From an uncultured Oscillospiraceae bacterium (lineage in GTDB: Bacteria > Bacillota > Clostridia > Oscillospirales > Oscillospiraceae): a DNA stretch of 57,150 nucleotides. Both the position numbers and the translations under genes were made by a program. The notes under the pieces were generated by a model that saw only the letters and a program-made list of their open reading frames with translations, made no database searches and was not told the origin of the DNA. Of this stretch, positions 50,856-57,150 are shown one piece after another. Every line of letters starts with the position of its first letter. The stretch's first letter is position 1. The DNA lies in the NCBI GenBank assembly GCA_949841465.1, contig CATKZW010000015.1, positions 1-57,150 on the forward strand. Direction: 5' to 3'.

Positions 50856-51194
50856 TTACATACCAGCCCTATGACGGCGCACCCGTTCACGGGTTTTTCG
50901 CCGCCGTTCCTGTTCGGCGCAATCAGGGCAGTATTTGGCCCGGTTCGACTTGGGGATGTACCAGCCGCCGCATAGGACGCATTTTTTCATATTCTCCCGG
51001 TGGAGCAGGGCGGCGCACAGACTTTCATCCAACGGCAGCACAGCGGCCCGGAACCAGCGGCAGATCAGCGAATAAGAAATACTTTGTGGGCAAACACATT
51101 CCTCTCCATCGTCCAGCAGGAGGCAGTTGCCGCCCTGGTAGTTGCAGCAGCTATGTACCAGCCACCGGACGGCCCGATATTGCTGGTAGGTCAT
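50856..51194 (-). CDS. Cysteine-rich VLP-domain protein
   Basis: A 112-residue protein. The first half has spaced cysteines (SCCNYQGGNCLLLDDGEECVC) and the second a zinc-finger-like CVLCGGWYIPKSNRAKYCPDC followed by a basic tail (RRRKTRERVRRHR). This is the Cys-rich VLP family that accompanies MobA/MobL relaxases in clostridial mobile elements; it probably binds DNA or zinc in transfer or regulation. Its start overlaps the relaxase stop. Confidence 0.85.
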   Translation of the reverse strand: MTYQQYRAVRWLVHSCCNYQGGNCLLLDDGEECVCPQSISYSLICRWFRAAVLPLDESLCAALLHRENMKKCVLCGGWYIPKSNRAKYCPDCAEQERRRKTRERVRRHRAGM

Positions 51195-52621
51195 CGCTCC
51201 TGTTCCTCCCTGCGCTGGGTCTGGCCCTCCCTGTCAAGACGCTCGGCGGTCTTTTTCAAAGTCTCAACCGTCTTAATGTCCTCCCGCATATCCCGCATTT
51301 TCAGATAACCGGCGTCCTTTTCTGCGGTCAGCCTTGCGACCTCGGCCCTCCACGCCTTGGGGGTGATGGCCTCGCCGGAGGCTTTCAGCGTGTCCAGGTA
51401 GCGGACGGCAGCATCGAACAGAGCAAGGTCGGCGCTGTGCCGCTGCTCAAACTGTTCTCTCTTTCCCGGCGAAACCTTGTCCAGCTTTTGGCGGACGGGC
51501 TTGTATTTCTGATATTGCGCCCACATTTCCAGCCGTTCGGTCAAGGCAGAAATGCGCCGCTCCTTGCTCACAATTTTGCCGCGCAAGTCATAATAATCAC
51601 CGTTCATGGCAGCAACCTTGTCAAACAATTCCGGCATGGAGGAAATACCGTTTTCTTGCAAGAAATTGAAAAGCGCAACATTTTCTTTGAGCGCCTTGAC
51701 CTTGCTGTAGCAGGAAGTCGGGGCGGTGTCCTGCCTTGCCCGGAAAAGAAAATCTGTGATACTCTCCCGGCCCTGGGGCTGGGCAGACTGCTCCTTGCTC
51801 CAGTTGTAAAGCCGGGTAATGCGGGCCTTGATTTCTTTCAGCAGCTTATTGTCGGCGGCGATCTCCCGGTTGATGTTCCCTTTCTCGGTGACGATGCCTC
51901 GCCGCTCCATCTGACTGGCGGCAGGCCCCATGTGAACGCTGGGGATTTTATCAATGCCCTGGCGCTTGTAGCTGCGGTGGTCGATGCGCTCTGGCCTGCC
52001 AGCAGCCTCCAAAGCCCAGTTGGTATAGGTAGCCCACGCCGCCCGCCACTTCTCGGCGTTGCCCCGCTGGTTCCAGTCGGTGGTGTCCTCCCGGTGGCTT
52101 TTCCAGCCACCTTTGCCGTCCGGGATGCGCTGACCCTGGCCGTCCAGATCATAAACCTTGCGGCACTTTGCGCCCCATTCTCCATTTTCTTTCAACGGAC
52201 GGATGGTGAGCATGATATGAGCGTGGGGGTTGCCGGTTCCCTTGTCATGGATGGCGAAGTCGGCGCACATTCCAGCGTCCACAAAATTATCTTTCACGAA
52301 AGAGCGGACAAGTGCCAACTGCTCCGCCCTGGACAATTCCACCGGCAAGGCCACTTCAATTTCCCTGGCAAGCTGGGCGGTGCTGGACTTCTCGATTTCC
52401 TCCACGCTGTTCCAGAGGGTGGAGCGGTCTGTGAACACTGACGGAGCATGGGCAGGCAGCATGATTTCCGTATGGACAACGCCGCCCTTGCAGGTGTAGT
52501 CGTGGGTCATGCCGTCCCACTCGTTTACCAGTTTTTCACCGCTCCGATAAGCGGCAGCGGCCACAGCGGACTTGCCCTGGCTCCGCTGGATGATTTGGAT
52601 TGGACAGTGAAAAATTGCCGT
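51191..52621 (-). CDS. mobL: MobA/MobL-family relaxase
   Basis: A relaxase of about 476 residues that nicks oriT and pilots the transferred strand. The N-terminal IQIIQRSQGKSAVAAAAYRSGE segment is typical, and the metal-binding HxH is in NPHAHIMLTIRPL. The C-terminal half is helical. The frame has no ATG, GTG or TTG before the conserved start of the domain: homologues begin MAIFHC, and here the matching codons are ACG GCA ATT TTT CAC, with AAGGAGG nine bases upstream. Initiation at ACG 52621 is therefore proposed; the first ordinary start (GTG 52564) would cut off the conserved N-terminus. Confidence 0.92.
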   Translation of the reverse strand, partial: TAIFHCPIQIIQRSQGKSAVAAAAYRSGEKLVNEWDGMTHDYTCKGGVVHTEIMLPAHAPSVFTDRSTLWNSVEEIEKSSTAQLAREIEVALPVELSRAEQLALVRSFVKDNFVDAGMCADFAIHDKGTGNPHAHIMLTIRPLKENGEWGAKCRKVYDLDGQGQRIPDGKGGWKSHREDTTDWNQRGNAEKWRAAWATYTNWALEAAGRPERIDHRSYKRQGIDKIPSVHMGPAASQMERRGIVTEKGNINREIAADNKLLKEIKARITRLYNWSKEQSAQPQGRESITDFLFRARQDTAPTSCYSKVKALKENVALFNFLQENGISSMPELFDKVAAMNGDYYDLRGKIVSKERRISALTERLEMWAQYQKYKPVRQKLDKVSPGKREQFEQRHSADLALFDAAVRYLDTLKASGEAITPKAWRAEVARLTAEKDAGYLKMRDMREDIKTVETLKKTAERLDREGQTQRREEQER

Positions 52622-52654
52622 AAAAACGTACCTCCTTCCGATGGTGGATATTGG

Positions 52655-52802
52655 CCCCGCCGGAAAGTGACAGACGCGCAGCGGGTGTCACTTTCTGGCG
52701 GGGGTGCAGGGGTTTGGGGGCGCAGCCCCCATCGCGTCCGAAGGACGCAACAGCCCCCGGCAGGGCGCACGACACCGGAACGGTGTATAAGTGCGCCCTT
52801 GG
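52655..52802 (+). other. oriT: Probable origin of transfer (oriT) with MOBQ-like nic core
   Basis: Dense symmetry upstream of the relaxase. An 18-base inverted repeat (52655-52672/52686-52703, one mismatch, core GGAAAGTGACA); GGGGG/CCCCC at 52716-52730; GCGTCC/GGACGC at 52734-52748; and ACACC/GGTGT (52772-52786) followed by TATAAGTGCGCCCTTGG (52786-52802). The last string closely resembles the nic region of IncQ and Agrobacterium Ti oriT sites (TGCGCCC core after a small hairpin), as recalled from the literature. Confidence 0.75.
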
Positions 52803-52810
52803 ACTTGGGG

Positions 52811-53080
52811 TTACTTCTCCCCCTTGTTTTTCCAGGCCGCTTCCATCGCCTCCACCGACCCCGGCAAACGGGAAAGGGCAATCAAAAACGCCTTGACTTC
52901 CTCGCCCTCCATGCCAACGACAGCGGGGAAAACGGCCTCTAAAATCGCGCCTCGGCCAATGAGCCGGTGTGTTCTGGCCCGGTGTTCTTCGCTGCGCTTT
53001 CGGTTCAGCAAAATCTTCTGATGGTTCTGCAACTGACCGATTTTCTTTTCCACTTTCTGTTCCTCTGGCGATTTGTCCAT
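52811..53080 (-). CDS. DUF3847 family protein
   Basis: An 89-residue helical protein: DKSPEEQKVEKKIGQLQNHQKILLNRKRSEEH is a likely coiled coil and ARTHRLIGRGAILEAVFP matches the conserved centre of DUF3847, seen almost only in clostridial conjugative and mobilizable elements next to relaxase genes. ATG 53080 is chosen because family members begin MDKSPEEQ; ATG 53107 also lies in frame. It is immediately beside oriT, so a relaxosome accessory role is plausible. Confidence 0.8.
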   Translation of the reverse strand: MDKSPEEQKVEKKIGQLQNHQKILLNRKRSEEHRARTHRLIGRGAILEAVFPAVVGMEGEEVKAFLIALSRLPGSVEAMEAAWKNKGEK

Positions 53081-53085
53081 AGCTG

Positions 53086-53547
53086 TCAATTCTCCTTGTT
53101 TAGCCATCCATTTTGGGTAAAGATTTTTCGCAATTTTCTGATAGCACTGGTGACGCTTTCGGTGGCACAGCTCCCACTTACACCTTCGTCCGCCGCGATC
53201 TCCCGAAACTTTTTCTTCAAGGCATACCGGGCATAGAGCCGCCTCGCCTGGGTGGGGGATAGCTGGGTAATGGCCTCCGCCAGACGTATCAGTGACAGTT
53301 CTTCAGCGGCCTCGTCAATCTCCTGTATCATCAAATCTTCTGGGGATTGCGCCAGGAACATAGCGTGATTTTCAATGCCAGGGCTGCAATCCATAGAGTA
53401 AACATGATAGTAACTTTTCCTGCCCTCCTGCCGGTTCTCATAGAGCCGACATTCCTCCATAACGGCGGCGACCTCGTCCGGCACTTCTACAAAGGTGTCT
53501 TTTGTGTAGAGCGGGTAATAGTGCTTGCGTAAATTAACGATTGCCAT
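53086..53547 (-). CDS. Sigma-factor-like HTH protein (third of three)
   Basis: A 153-residue protein. The N-terminal half (AIVNLRKHYYPLYTKDTFVEV) is a small beta/helix domain shared with its two neighbours, and the C-terminal part is a sigma-70 region 4-like HTH: LSPTQARRLYARYALKKKFREIAADEGVSGSCATESVTSAIRKL. No region 2 is present, so it probably cannot act as a full sigma factor. It starts eight bases after the second copy. The HTH loop of this copy is longer than in the others. Confidence 0.85.
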   Translation of the reverse strand: MAIVNLRKHYYPLYTKDTFVEVPDEVAAVMEECRLYENRQEGRKSYYHVYSMDCSPGIENHAMFLAQSPEDLMIQEIDEAAEELSLIRLAEAITQLSPTQARRLYARYALKKKFREIAADEGVSGSCATESVTSAIRKLRKIFTQNGWLNKEN

Positions 53548-53554
53548 ACCGCCC

Positions 53555-54007
53555 TCACTTCCCCAGGGGGTGGCCTGCATAGTAGCGGCGAAGATTGCAC
53601 AGGCCACGGTGGATGGAGAGGCACACGTTGCTGTTGTGGACACACTCACGATCAGCGATTTCCTGCTGGGTCAGCCCGTCCAGGTAGTAGGCACAAATGC
53701 GCCGGGCCTGGGTGGGGGTGGCGTAGGCCAGAGCCTCCCGCAAAGCAGCGGCCAGCTGGTCACGCTCGGCCCGTTCCTCCGCCAGCATGACAAGCTGCTC
53801 CGGGGACGGGTTGTGTTCCAGGGCGTAGTTCTCCGTCCAGTCGAAAGCGTCCAGGGAGTAGAACGCCCGGTGATACCGCTTGCGGCGCTCGTAGTTCCGC
53901 ATTTCCCGGACAGACTGGCACAGCACGTCAAAGACTTCCTCGCTGACCTCCACCAGCTTGTCCTGCTGGTAATGGGGATAGTAGAGCCGCAGATTGATGA
54001 TTTTCAT
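53555..54007 (-). CDS. Sigma-factor-like HTH protein (second of three)
   Basis: A 150-residue paralogue. KIINLRLYYPHYQQDKLVEVSEEVFDVL aligns with the third copy's start, and the HTH is ATPTQARRICAYYLDGLTQQEIADRECVHNSNVCLSIHRGL. AGGAGG lies four bases before ATG 54007 but is inside competing hairpins (54012-54059). Proteins of this kind are annotated as sigma-70 region 4 or phage-type regulators in clostridial elements and may control transfer genes. Confidence 0.87.
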   Translation of the reverse strand: MKIINLRLYYPHYQQDKLVEVSEEVFDVLCQSVREMRNYERRKRYHRAFYSLDAFDWTENYALEHNPSPEQLVMLAEERAERDQLAAALREALAYATPTQARRICAYYLDGLTQQEIADRECVHNSNVCLSIHRGLCNLRRYYAGHPLGK

Positions 54008-54011
54008 ATAG

Positions 54012-54059
54012 CCTCCTGAATGACAGGAGGGACAAGCAGCCGAAACTGCCTGTCCCTCC
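54012..54059 (-). promoter_or_regulatory. Two mutually exclusive hairpins around a ribosome binding site
   Basis: CCTCCTG (54012-54018) pairs perfectly with CAGGAGG (54024-54030); on the minus-strand transcript this buries the Shine-Dalgarno of the second sigma-like gene. The alternative stem GGAGGGACAAGCAG (54026-54039) with CTGCCTGTCCCTCC (54046-54059) uses 54026-54030 and so releases the Shine-Dalgarno. Confidence 0.65.
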
Positions 54060-54103
54060 CGGTGATGGAGCAAATGCCCCTCACCTGGTAGCCACTTAGG
54101 GGG

Positions 54104-54511
54104 TCAATCGTTAAGTGGTTTTCTGAAAAATCTCAAATACTTTTTGCGGACGGCCTCAATGCTGTAATGGACAGCGGGCTTGGTACACCCCTCCATCTCG
54201 GCAATCTCTGCATAGCTGAAATCATACAGGGCATAGAGCAAGAACCGCTCCTGCTGGGTGGGAGTACAAAGCGCCAGCACCGCCAGAATTTCATCCAGCG
54301 TTTCACGCTGGCAGACCAATTCCTCCGGGGTGGCGCAGTAGGGCAAGCGGCCCTCCGTGGCAATTATGTACTCGTCATATTCGCGCCCGTCCCAATGCCG
54401 CCGCTGTTCATGGGCAAGGTTCTCCGCCTTGTGGTCGGCCTGGGTGAGATACTCATAGACCTCCACCGAAACGGACACAGCTTGTCCATAGTAGTTGATG
54501 GTAATTTCCAT
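54104..54511 (-). CDS. Sigma-factor-like HTH protein (first of three)
   Basis: A 135-residue paralogue and first gene of the set. The N-terminal EITINYYGQAVSVSVEVYEYL matches the start domain of the others; the HTH is LCTPTQQERFLLYALYDFSYAEIAEMEGCTKPAVHYSIEAVRKK. GGAGG is eight bases before ATG 54511 and lies in the stem at 54520-54552. The three copies differ mainly in the recognition helix, which suggests different target promoters. Confidence 0.87.
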   Translation of the reverse strand: MEITINYYGQAVSVSVEVYEYLTQADHKAENLAHEQRRHWDGREYDEYIIATEGRLPYCATPEELVCQRETLDEILAVLALCTPTQQERFLLYALYDFSYAEIAEMEGCTKPAVHYSIEAVRKKYLRFFRKPLND

Positions 54512-54519
54512 CGTTCTTT

Positions 54520-54552
54520 CCTCCGTTCAGATTTTTGGGGTCTGAACGGAGG
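54520..54552 (-). promoter_or_regulatory. Hairpin sequestering the ribosome binding site of the first sigma-like gene
   Basis: CCTCCGTTCAGA (54520-54531) and TCTGAACGGAGG (54541-54552) are perfect complements around nine bases. On the minus-strand RNA the arm next to the gene contains its GGAGG, so translation should be low unless the stem is opened. Confidence 0.75.
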
Positions 54553-54595
54553 GGGCGGGGAGCGGCAACGGGGTCGGTATCGCTGGCCTGGGAAT

Positions 54596-54633
54596 ACAAA
54601 AGCCCCCGGACGGCACGAGGCCATTCGGGGGCT
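54596..54633 (-). terminator. Terminator inside the leader of the sigma-like genes
   Basis: On the minus strand AGCCCCCG (54633-54626) pairs with CGGGGGCT (54608-54601), followed by TTTTGT. It lies about 85 bases upstream of the first sigma-like start codon and downstream of a small peptide frame, as in an attenuator. Confidence 0.75.
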
Positions 54634-54674
54634 GGCAGCAACATTGTGAGCCGTCAAAAAACGACTATTTTCGC

Positions 54675-54712
54675 AAGCCTGAGTAGAGGATGCCGCTACG
54701 GGGATTAGGCTT
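54675..54712 (-). promoter_or_regulatory. Hairpin overlapping the leader-peptide stop codon
   Basis: AAGCCT (54675-54680) pairs with AGGCTT (54707-54712), with GTAG/CTAC inside (54683-54686/54696-54699). A ribosome finishing the leader peptide would cover part of this stem, which could alter folding of the terminator further downstream. Confidence 0.5.
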
Positions 54713-54755
54713 TTTTTGATGGCAATTCAAGTTGGAAAACAATAAAAAAGGACAT
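54705..54755 (-). CDS. Putative 16-residue leader peptide
   Basis: ATG 54755 preceded at seven bases by GGGAGG (54768-54763), encoding MSFFIVFQLELPSKKA and ending at TAA 54705. The ribosome binding site is stronger than that of many full genes here. It is followed by a hairpin over the stop codon, then an intrinsic terminator, then the sigma-like genes, which is the layout of translation-dependent attenuators. Confidence 0.55.
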   Translation of the reverse strand: MSFFIVFQLELPSKKA

Positions 54756-55013
54756 GACGATACCTCCCGGATACCGCCGTGTCCTCAAAAATGGGCGACT
54801 TTAACACACCCTCCGTTTTCCATTTTTCAAAAGAAAGCGGCGGCTTGAAATTTGTTATTTCAAAACCGCCGCAAGGCTGCTTGTGCTTTGTTCGGGCGCA
54901 TAGATACCAGCCGCCAAAACAACGGTTTTTTTATTATCCCGTTGGGCGGATGACATTCCTCATATCAATTTCAATCTCGTTTGTTACTTTCAAGTTTACT
55001 GGGAAATAGGGGT
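54756..55013. other. Hairpin-rich untranslated region
   Basis: No gene is supported. GGACA/TGTCC (54750-54754/54780-54784) encloses the leader-peptide ribosome binding site. A stem at 54837-54872 has arms GCGGCGG/CCGCCGC and TTGAAAT/ATTTCAA. Another at 54911-54949 combines CCGCC/GGCGG with CAACGG/CCGTTG. No convincing promoter could be picked for the leftward transcript. Confidence 0.55.
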
Positions 55014-55361
55014 TCAGCCGAAACATTTTCCCTTAAAGGGGTTTGGATTGCCTAAAGGCTTCGCTGTAATCCGAAACATAACGCATCCATCAGGGCAGAC
55101 AACTACCTTGCTGTATTTTCCATCCCCGCCAATGTTCTCTAAATCTCCGCCGCTCCTGATGACCTCCATAATCGGGTAAAGTATCATCATCACTTTGGAG
55201 CAGATACCATATCCCTCTGCATTGACAGGGCATCCATAGGTGCAGGTATATTTATCTCCGATTTCTTCACCATTCCGACAATAATGCTCTGTATGATCGC
55301 CACGCAAAAAACCAATCACTTCAACTTCAAATTCATATTCTTCATCAAGCCATTTTTTCAT
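55014..55361 (-). CDS. TIGR04076 family protein
   Basis: A 115-residue protein. FEVEVIGFLRGDHTEHYCRNGEEIGDKY, GYGICSKVMMILYPIMEVIRSGG and KVVVCPDGCVMFRI follow the TIGR04076 pattern of a small alpha/beta protein with conserved cysteines; function unknown. GGAGG is well placed before ATG 55361, so the longer frame to 55466 is not used. It is more AT-rich than the chromosome. Upstream there is a strong dyad (55416-55454). Confidence 0.85.
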   Translation of the reverse strand: MKKWLDEEYEFEVEVIGFLRGDHTEHYCRNGEEIGDKYTCTYGCPVNAEGYGICSKVMMILYPIMEVIRSGGDLENIGGDGKYSKVVVCPDGCVMFRITAKPLGNPNPFKGKCFG

Positions 55362-55415
55362 GTTCAACCTCCATTGTTTTTGGATTTTACTGTACTTGAA
55401 AAAGAGGGAATATTT

Positions 55416-55454
55416 CCTGATCACCTCTGGCCACAATGACCAGAAGCAATCAGG
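55416..55454. promoter_or_regulatory. Large dyad upstream of the TIGR04076 gene
   Basis: CCTGAT...TCTGG...CCAGA...ATCAGG (55416-55454) is a near-symmetric element 55-93 bases upstream of the start codon. It may be an operator or, in RNA, a hairpin ahead of the gene. Confidence 0.45.
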
Positions 55455-55559
55455 GATAGGTAACATTTCCTCCTCTCTGGTTTCCCGTTACTGAGCATAT
55501 CATGGGCTTTGAATACTATCAAGGGTATGTTATAAACGATAAAACGAAATGCAGTCACA

Positions 55560-56303
55560 TTATTCCCACTTAAAGCATTTCACCGCAATTCCAGAACAGA
55601 CCAGAGTGATGCATAGCATCACAAGAATGGGTAATGTGAAATGTTCAACTGACAGGCCCAGAAACGCATATTTCATAAGCTGGATGCCCTGGGTCAAGGG
55701 GAACACACTGATAACCTTTTGCATGATCTCCGGCATTACTTCAAAAGGCAGGGTGGCCCCGGAAAAAATCAGCATGGGAAAATACAGCACACAGGCAATA
55801 ATGCTTGCGCTTTTGGCATTCTTGGCGATACCGCCCACCATCATGCCAATGCTCAACGTAGAAAGTACGGTCAGGAGCCAACTGCCAGCAAATCCGCCCC
55901 AGGAGCCTCGCAGATGAACGCCCCAGGCCAGCCTGGAAACAAGAATCAGAGTAATCAGGGACACCAGCGCATAAAGCACATAGATCAGAAATTCCACAGC
56001 AAGCAGCATACTGGGGCTGATGGGTGTGACCTGAAAGCGTTTCAGAATTTTTCGCTCCCGATACTCCGCCACCACCAGCGGCAAGCCCATCAGACCGCCA
56101 GCGCAAACGGAGATGGCGCATAGTGCGCCGATAGACTGTTCCAAAAATGTGTAGTTCGCGCCGTCCGCCGCTGGGTTCGTCCCGTACAAAAAGCCGAGGA
56201 TCACAAGAACCACCAGGGGCAGGATGATGGCGAAAATCACCATATTCATATTGCGGATATTCAATTTCAGTTCATTTTTCAGCAGAGTACAAAAGGTTTT
56301 CAT
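55560..56303 (-). CDS. ABC-2 type exporter permease
   Basis: A 247-residue membrane protein with six predicted spans: VIFAIILPLVVLVILGFL, ALCAISVCAGGLMGLPLVVAEYRE, FLIYVLYALVSLITLILVS, LTVLSTLSIGMMVGGI, ASIIACVLYFPMLIFSGATLPF and ILVMLCITLVCSGIAV. The ...GGLMGLPLVVAEYRERKILKRF and FSGATLP motifs are typical of ABC-2 drug or peptide exporters. It overlaps the ATPase gene by four bases and forms a two-gene exporter. Confidence 0.93.
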   Translation of the reverse strand: MKTFCTLLKNELKLNIRNMNMVIFAIILPLVVLVILGFLYGTNPAADGANYTFLEQSIGALCAISVCAGGLMGLPLVVAEYRERKILKRFQVTPISPSMLLAVEFLIYVLYALVSLITLILVSRLAWGVHLRGSWGGFAGSWLLTVLSTLSIGMMVGGIAKNAKSASIIACVLYFPMLIFSGATLPFEVMPEIMQKVISVFPLTQGIQLMKYAFLGLSVEHFTLPILVMLCITLVCSGIAVKCFKWE

Positions 56304-57019
56304 TCAATTCCCTCCCCGGAAAGTTTCAGATAGGCGTCCTCAAAGTTTTCACAGCTACTTTTTTCTTTCGCCTGTGCTACTGTTCCGTAAAACACAGCCC
56401 GGCCTTTTTGGAGAATACAAATCTCATCACAGAGGGCCTCTACCTCGTCCATAAAGTGGGAGGTCAGAAAAATTGTCAATCCGCCGTCTTTCAGTTCTTT
56501 CAGGATTTTCCAAACACCCCGCCGCGCCCTTGTGTCAAGCCCGGTTGTCAATTCGTCCAGAAAAACGACCTGCGGTTTTGGAATAAGGGCCAGCACGATA
56601 AAAAGCCTCTGGCGTTCCCCGCCGGATAAGCTCTTGACGGATGATCCCGTTTTATCCCCAATCCCAAACTGTTCACACAGCCCTCTCCAATCGGCAGGGG
56701 CCTTGTATAGACAGGCCGTTTCCTCGCACAATTCGGAAACCTTGATGTCCGGCTGATAGTCGCACTCTTGGAATTGAACACCTACCTGCTGGAACAAGCG
56801 GCGGCGGTCTTTCCTGGGGTCGAGGGCGAGGACAGAAACACTCCCACTGTCCGCCCGTTTCGTTCCCAAGATACACTCAATAGTCGTGCTTTTCCCGGCT
56901 CCGTTAGCCCCCAGCAGTCCAAAGGCCGTACCGCGTTTGACCGACAGGCTCACATGGTCTACCGCAGGGAGCGCCCCATACGCCTTGGTCAAACTTTCGA
57001 CTTTTACAACTTCTTCCAC
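56300..57019 (-). CDS. ABC exporter ATP-binding protein
   Basis: A 239-residue ATPase. Walker A GANGAGKST (near residue 38), signature LSGGERQRLFIVLAL, Walker B KPQVVFLDELTTGLD (usual Glu replaced by a Leu-Thr context but the catalytic Glu of FLDE is present) and the H-loop TSHFMDE. AGGAGG precedes the ATG. With the permease it likely exports an antimicrobial compound or peptide. It cannot be decided whether it is cargo of the element or flanking chromosome. Confidence 0.95.
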   Translation of the reverse strand: MEEVVKVESLTKAYGALPAVDHVSLSVKRGTAFGLLGANGAGKSTTIECILGTKRADSGSVSVLALDPRKDRRRLFQQVGVQFQECDYQPDIKVSELCEETACLYKAPADWRGLCEQFGIGDKTGSSVKSLSGGERQRLFIVLALIPKPQVVFLDELTTGLDTRARRGVWKILKELKDGGLTIFLTSHFMDEVEALCDEICILQKGRAVFYGTVAQAKEKSSCENFEDAYLKLSGEGIE

Positions 57020-57150
57020 ATTGATACCTCCTACAATATAGTTACGGTGAAAGGCACGGCAGCCAGCCGTGTCTTTTGTCGTCTCAAAGCTGAAGCTGTA
57101 GAATGGGAGAGTAAATGGCCTGACACTTGATACCTTGGGCTGACACGCCC
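57020..57150. other. Window end, upstream of the ABC exporter
   Basis: Minus-strand CACGG/CCGTG hairpin and TATATT near the exporter start suggest its promoter lies here, but no good -35 can be fixed. CTGACAC occurs twice (57120-57126 and 57140-57146), 20 bp apart, near the window edge. No gene seen. Confidence 0.4.

Noticed and set aside
57120..57146. Direct repeat CTGACAC as attachment site of the element
   Set aside because: Seven-base repeat only, at the window edge, with no matching sequence identified at the left end.

Overview
The window reads as the chromosome of a high-GC, gut-type, spore-forming clostridium, most likely Oscillospiraceae/Ruminococcaceae (Flavonifractor/Lawsonibacter-like; inferred from gene content, not from a database search). 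Supporting signs are a topA-trmFO junction, the clostridial fusion of IspH with ribosomal protein S1, the sporulation gene gerW/ytfJ, rex, a remnant of the spore-coat catalase cotJC, class-A RNase P RNA, and vegetative promoters close to TTGACA-17-TATAAT.

Positions 1-16260 carry a rightward housekeeping block: topA tail, a small divergent HTH module, trmFO, plsX, acpP, rnc, an AT-rich PEBP gene, scpA-scpB-DUF2953-gerW, dacF, a pseudouridine synthase, an RpiR regulator, an HI0933-type flavoprotein, cmk-plsC-ispH/rpsA, a DUF362 ferredoxin protein and a GNAT enzyme. It covers phospholipid supply, chromosome segregation, sporulation, wall trimming and translation. A leftward HTH regulator with a glycine-rich repeat tail follows.

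Positions 17235-23340 form a nucleoside salvage locus: deoC, a BMP-type lipoprotein, a double ATPase and two permeases. Leftward genes follow (CmpB-like membrane protein, DUF4364, and a three-gene peptidoglycan-binding/SpoIID-like operon with a possible sporulation promoter). Next come rex, an S-layer-homology protein, tRNA-Arg(ACG), a lipoprotein, and the leftward pyrC-pyrF-pyrK-pyrD operon ending in a phosphatase-GNAT fusion. rnpB and murD diverge from overlapping -35 boxes. murD is followed by three tandem M42 peptidases, a methionine gamma-lyase-family enzyme, ligA, an aminotransferase and a secreted or membrane-anchored nuclease.

From about 45.85 kb the style changes. An AT-rich, apparently frameshifted DUF6064 gene and a 5'-truncated cotJC lead into a mobilizable element whose genes all point left. 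It holds a large serine recombinase, a DnaC-like ATPase, a RepA-type initiator with five 23-bp iterons inside its coding sequence, a Cys-rich VLP protein, a MobA/MobL relaxase apparently starting at ACG, a hairpin-rich oriT with a MOBQ-like nic core, DUF3847, and three tandem sigma-factor-like proteins. The sigma genes are preceded by a leader containing a 16-codon peptide, a terminator and Shine-Dalgarno-sequestering hairpins, which looks like an undescribed attenuation system. A TIGR04076 protein and an ABC-2 exporter close the window; the right end of the element was not found.
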